From: S143-63 sp964425855
Lineage (GTDB): Archaea; Thermoproteota; Thermoprotei_A; Sulfolobales; Acidilobaceae
Direction of reading: 5' to 3'
DNA: 17,043 nucleotides
NCBI GenBank assembly: GCA_964425855.1
Contig: CAYROE010000022.1
Span: 1-17,043, forward strand
A program made the translations under genes and the position numbers. A model generated the notes under the pieces. It was given only the letters and a program-made list of their open reading frames with translations. It ran no database searches and had not been told where the DNA came from. Shown one piece after another: positions 13,591-17,043 of this stretch; position 1 is the first letter of the stretch; every line of letters begins with the position of its first letter.

Positions 13591-14907
13591 ATGAACAAGT
13601 GTAAAAGCGCGCTAAGCCTCTTATCGTCACTAGTTTCAGTGGACACAGTGAATAGTCCGGTCGAAGGGAAACTTGTAGGAGTCAAAGAGGCACGAGTTAT
13701 AAGTAGTATTCTAGAAGAGCATGGCTTCAGCCATAGTGTAGACGAGCACGCGCCAGTACCCATACTATACGATATACGCGGAGAGGACAGGCCTGTAACC
13801 CTATGGCTTGCACACTATGATGTAGTGCCCCCGGGCCCTGGATGGACCAGGGATCCATTCAAGCTAACAGTAGAAGACGGAAAAGCGTATGGAAGAGGAG
13901 CCACAGACGACAAGGGTAACGTCACAGCTTTAGTAGAGGCTCTAGCCTCATACCAGCCAAAACAAGGAACAATAATAATCGCGTTCACGGGAGACGAAGA
14001 AATAGGGGGGAAAAGCGCTGGATACCTTGCGGAGAAGCTAGGAGAAATAGGCTTATTCCCAGACTACATGGTAAACGCCGACGGAGCACTATCAAAAGTT
14101 ATAATCAGGAGACGAGGAGGATTCGGGGCCCGGATAAGAGTAAAATCCAAGAAAGAACTAGAAAAAGGCCGTGTACGAGAAAAAACATTCGAAACAAAGA
14201 TCCTATTAAGAGAAACAATGCACAGTGCATATTTCATACCAGGAGTAGACACTCACGCTCTAGTCGCGGCTAGTCTCTGGATAAGAGACAATAACATACA
14301 TGTCTCAAGCCTCAAGGGGGAATGGGTGAAGAGCAATGTTATACCTCGGAAAACCACGATAAGATATGTGGAGAAAGGCGGAGACGAACTAGTAGAAGTA
14401 GATATTGGGCTAACACAGCTTCTTAAAAGCATAGTGCCTCTCGTCCGGGCACCGATTCCGACAGAGAAATATAGTGATTATGGAGTGTCGATAAACCCCA
14501 ACTATTATACTTTCAAGGAAGACTATCATGAACTAGTCCTAGATATAAGAGCAATGACAACAAACAAGGATAAAATAGAAGAGATCCTGGAAGAAATACT
14601 AGAGAACAACCTAGATCACGAATATACACTTACGGTAACAGGCGGCAAAGGATACCTCTATACCGATAAAGGCTCAATACTCGTAAAGAAAGCGTCGGAA
14701 ATAAACAAGCTCCTAGGCCTAGACCCAGAACCCATAGAGGCTGGAGGAGCAAGCGACAGTAGATACTTTAGCCCGAAGGGCGTAGAGTCAATAGATTACG
14801 GACCCCTTGGAGGAAACATACATGGACCTGACGAATATGTTAACATAGAACATCTATGCAAGACAATCGAGTTCTACAGGAGACTTGCTAGAGAGCTTCA
14901 TTGGTAA
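13591..14907 (+). CDS. M20-family zinc metallopeptidase / amidohydrolase (ArgE/DapE/ACY1 type)
   Basis: The 438-residue protein fits the M20 family of cytoplasmic di-zinc peptidases and deacylases. Visible metal and catalytic residues are H75 and D77 in LAHYDVVPPGPGW, D107 in GRGATDDKGN, E136/E137 in FTGDEEIGG, D164 in VNADGA and H411 in GGNIHGPDEYV. The stretch DTHALVAASLWIRDNN belongs to the dimerisation domain. Its natural substrate (a peptide, N-acyl amino acid or related amide) cannot be told from sequence. ATG at 13591 has GGAG about 8 bases upstream and a TATA-like box at 13562–13571. Its stop (14905–14907) is 26 bases before the cysS ATG, so the three genes here are probably one operon. 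Confidence 0.92.
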   Translation: MNKCKSALSLLSSLVSVDTVNSPVEGKLVGVKEARVISSILEEHGFSHSVDEHAPVPILYDIRGEDRPVTLWLAHYDVVPPGPGWTRDPFKLTVEDGKAYGRGATDDKGNVTALVEALASYQPKQGTIIIAFTGDEEIGGKSAGYLAEKLGEIGLFPDYMVNADGALSKVIIRRRGGFGARIRVKSKKELEKGRVREKTFETKILLRETMHSAYFIPGVDTHALVAASLWIRDNNIHVSSLKGEWVKSNVIPRKTTIRYVEKGGDELVEVDIGLTQLLKSIVPLVRAPIPTEKYSDYGVSINPNYYTFKEDYHELVLDIRAMTTNKDKIEEILEEILENNLDHEYTLTVTGGKGYLYTDKGSILVKKASEINKLLGLDPEPIEAGGASDSRYFSPKGVESIDYGPLGGNIHGPDEYVNIEHLCKTIEFYRRLARELHW

Positions 14908-14933
14908 GGCTAGAGAACGGGGAGGGAGAAATA

Positions 14934-16364
14934 ATGGGCGAGATAAGGCTGAGGAATACTCTAGGGCGAAGAATAGAAGTCTTCGAGCCAGTAAAACCCC
15001 CACTCGTCAACATGTATGTTTGCGGACCAACACCCTACGATTATACACATATAGGCCATGCAAGGACCTTCGTGGCATTCGACGGTATCAAGAGATATCT
15101 TAGCTTAAGAGGATACAGTGTATTCCATGTACAGAACATAACCGATATCGATGATAAAATCATCAATCGGTCACGCGAGAAAGGAATCGACTGGAGAGAC
15201 CTCGTCCAGGAATACATCAACGACTACATGGACATGCTCTCAACCCTCAACATACATATAGACATCCATCCACGAGTAACGGAACACATTGACGACATAA
15301 TAGAATTCATCCAAGGACTAATAGAGAAGGGCTACGCATACGTAGCAGAAAGCGGAAGCGTATACTTCGAAGTAGACAAATACCCAGACTACGGGAGACT
15401 AAGCGGTAGAGCAAACAAGAACCTATGGGGACAAGAAGAAGAATACGCCCACGAGAAAAAGAAACCCTACGACTTCGCACTATGGAAAGCCGCAAAGCCA
15501 GGAGAGCCTAGCTGGCAGAGCCCCTGGGGCCAGGGAAGACCAGGATGGCACATAGAATGTAGCGTTATGAGTACAAAGTATACAGGACCAAACCTAGACA
15601 TCCACGGCGGAGCCGCAGACCTAATATTCCCACACCACGAGAACGAAAGGGCCCAAAGCGAGTCCCTCCTAGGACACAAGCCCTGGGTAAAATACTGGCT
15701 CCACACAGGATACCTAACCATAGAAGGCGAAAAAATGAGTAAGAGCCTAGGAAACATCATAAGCGTAAAGGATGCAGTGAAAGAGTGGGGCCCAGGACCC
15801 CTAAGACTCTGGCTTCTAAGCGGCCACTATCGAACCCAGCTAGAATATAGTGATCAAAGCCTACAACAGTCAAAGCGCCTCTACAACCGGTTCAGAGAAG
15901 TAATACAAGAACTCCACAAAAGACTAGAGAAACAAGAACCAACCTACGTGCTTAAACCCTCCGAGTTAAACATACTAGACTCGTTAAGGAAGATACACAG
16001 ACGTTGGCACGCAGAGATGAGCAACGATTTCAACTTCGCAGGTGCAATAAGAGAAGTATGGGAGTTCACTAATCTCCACTATAAAGAACTAACAAGCATA
16101 GAAAGTACCACGATCATTCTCTACGCCTACAAGATAGGGCAAGAAATGAACAGGGTATATGCTATAGCAGACGACGTATACCAAGCCGCTGAGAGAGCAG
16201 TTCCAGAAGTATCAGAACAACTAATTGACCTAATAGTATCAGTTAGAACCGAGCTCAGAAGGAACAAGATGTACGACTTAGCAGACACAATACGTGCAAA
16301 ACTACTAGAACTTGGCATACAGCTAAAAGACTATAAGGATAGGACCGAGTGGAGCTGGAAATGA
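14934..16364 (+). CDS. cysS: Cysteinyl-tRNA synthetase
   Basis: CysRS charges tRNA-Cys with cysteine in the cytoplasm. The 476-residue protein begins IRLRNTLGRRIEVFEP. It has the zinc ligand C30 in MYVCGPTPYD, the HIGH motif (HIGH, residues 39–42), the GRPGWHIECS segment with the second zinc Cys, HGGAADLIFPHHENERAQSE with its zinc-site residues, and KMSKS at 267–271. A C-terminal helical domain ends ELGIQLKDYKDRTEW, matching the LGIxLxDxxxGTxW ending of the family. The frame is open to TTG 14901, but I chose ATG 14934 because GGGGAGGGAG (about 14919–14928) lies just before it and family members start here. A canonical CysRS means Cys-tRNA does not depend on the SepRS/SepCysS route. Confidence 0.97.
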   Translation: MGEIRLRNTLGRRIEVFEPVKPPLVNMYVCGPTPYDYTHIGHARTFVAFDGIKRYLSLRGYSVFHVQNITDIDDKIINRSREKGIDWRDLVQEYINDYMDMLSTLNIHIDIHPRVTEHIDDIIEFIQGLIEKGYAYVAESGSVYFEVDKYPDYGRLSGRANKNLWGQEEEYAHEKKKPYDFALWKAAKPGEPSWQSPWGQGRPGWHIECSVMSTKYTGPNLDIHGGAADLIFPHHENERAQSESLLGHKPWVKYWLHTGYLTIEGEKMSKSLGNIISVKDAVKEWGPGPLRLWLLSGHYRTQLEYSDQSLQQSKRLYNRFREVIQELHKRLEKQEPTYVLKPSELNILDSLRKIHRRWHAEMSNDFNFAGAIREVWEFTNLHYKELTSIESTTIILYAYKIGQEMNRVYAIADDVYQAAERAVPEVSEQLIDLIVSVRTELRRNKMYDLADTIRAKLLELGIQLKDYKDRTEWSWK

Positions 16365-17043
16365 CCCGGGAGATCCATGAACGATACTCTAGGCAGATCC
16401 CGCTCATCGGAACACAAGGACAGAGAAGGCTCCTTGCCTCGCACGTCGTAGTCGTCGGGCTCGGAGGACTAGGAAGCCTAGTATCAACATATCTTGCCCT
16501 AGCAGGAATAGGCAAACTCACCCTAATAGACGGAGACAGGGTAGAATGGAGCAACCTAAACAGACAACTACTATATGACGAGGCAAGTATAGGCCTTCCA
16601 AAACCAGTAATAGCAACACGAAGAATACGCCAATACAATACCCACACAGAAGTAGACTACCACATAACACGTATCACAGAAAACACGGATCTAGAGAAGA
16701 CAATAGGCAAGCCAGACCTAGTAATAGACGCCTTAGACAACTGGATCTCTAGGAAAATCCTAGGAAAATACACGTGTAAAAACAATATACCCCTAGTACA
16801 TGCTGCGGTGGACGGCTTCTATGGCCAAGTAATCCTACTTGATCCAAATAAAGGATACTGTATAGACTGTATAGCGCCACGGACCGAACACAAGCGAAAG
16901 ACACCTATACCAAATATAGGAGCCGGGGTAGGAGTAATAGCTTCTCTTGAGGCACTGACAGCAGTAGAGTATCTCTCGGGGATAACAGACAGGACAGGAA
17001 TACTCTACGTAATAGACTTGAAACACAGACAAATAACTGAGCT
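16361..17043 (+). CDS. ThiF/MoeB/HesA-type E1-like adenylating enzyme (3' end cut off)
   Basis: The gene starts at ATG 16361, overlapping the cysS stop by four bases (ATGA), and runs off the window after 227 codons. E1-like enzymes of this family adenylate the C-terminal glycine of small ubiquitin-fold sulfur carriers (MoaD, ThiS, archaeal SAMP). Visible are the nucleotide loop VGLGGLGS (32–39), LIDGDRVEWSNLNRQ with Asp57, Asp59 and Arg68, Lys81, VIDALDN (Asp126), and the first half of the zinc site, Cys167 and Cys170 in YCIDC. Where MoeB, ThiF and UbaA have a conserved Cys after the zinc pair, this protein reads TPIPNIGAGVGV, with no Cys; it may transfer sulfur differently or only adenylate. 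The choice between MoeB-, ThiF- and UbaA-like roles cannot be made here. Confidence 0.88.
   Translation, partial: MTREIHERYSRQIPLIGTQGQRRLLASHVVVVGLGGLGSLVSTYLALAGIGKLTLIDGDRVEWSNLNRQLLYDEASIGLPKPVIATRRIRQYNTHTEVDYHITRITENTDLEKTIGKPDLVIDALDNWISRKILGKYTCKNNIPLVHAAVDGFYGQVILLDPNKGYCIDCIAPRTEHKRKTPIPNIGAGVGVIASLEALTAVEYLSGITDRTGILYVIDLKHRQITE

Noticed and set aside
14901..14933. TTG at 14901 as the cysS start
   Set aside because: The ribosome-binding site GGGGAGGGAG would lie inside the gene, and the family N-terminus begins at the ATG at 14934.

Overview
The window looks like chromosomal DNA from a hyperthermophilic crenarchaeon, probably Desulfurococcales or a close relative. I base this on four things: the gene order secY–adkA–DUF106–rpl34e–cmk–rpl14e–cbf5, heavy AGA/AGG/ATA codon use, archaeal TATA boxes, and an intron inside cbf5. 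I cannot name the species. The DNA is compact and shows no insertion sequence, CRISPR array, rRNA or obvious prophage.

Layout. 1–3814 (+) is the translation/secretion cluster: the end of SecY, adenylate kinase, a DUF106 (EMC3-like) membrane protein, L34e, cytidylate kinase, L14e and the pseudouridine synthase Cbf5. Cbf5 is split by a 33-nt intron with a bulge-helix-bulge fold, and splicing rebuilds the catalytic Asp codon. 3822–4405 (-) holds tRNA-Ser(UGA) and a universal stress protein. 4425–4730 holds a C/D box guide RNA (about 4648–4711). Both of its guides match conserved peptidyl-transferase-centre sequence of 23S rRNA. 4731–6577 (+) holds an unrecognised gene with a probable frameshift at its 3' end, then an MgtC/DUF4010 membrane protein. 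6641–8204 (-) holds tRNA-Leu(UAG), a DUF2258-like (possibly ThermoDBP-related) protein with an acidic tail, and an unrecognised protein.

8342–11515 (+) encodes two cell-surface proteins: a tail-anchored ectodomain that may be a beta-propeller, and a 594-residue protein with a type IV pilin-like leader. 11617–13471 encodes a class I/II aminotransferase and a MarC-family membrane protein. 13591–17043 is a tight run of an M20 metallopeptidase, cysteinyl-tRNA synthetase and a ThiF/MoeB-type E1-like enzyme that runs off the window.

Functional theme. Much of the window concerns making and modifying RNA and protein: ribosomal proteins, nucleotide kinases, SecY and an insertase-like protein, two tRNAs, an H/ACA pseudouridine synthase, a 2'-O-methylation guide and CysRS. 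The most notable items are the cbf5 intron and the unlisted C/D guide RNA, because ORF-only annotation would miss both. I see no clearly new multi-gene system. The surface-protein pair and the frameshifted gene upstream of MgtC are the least explained parts.
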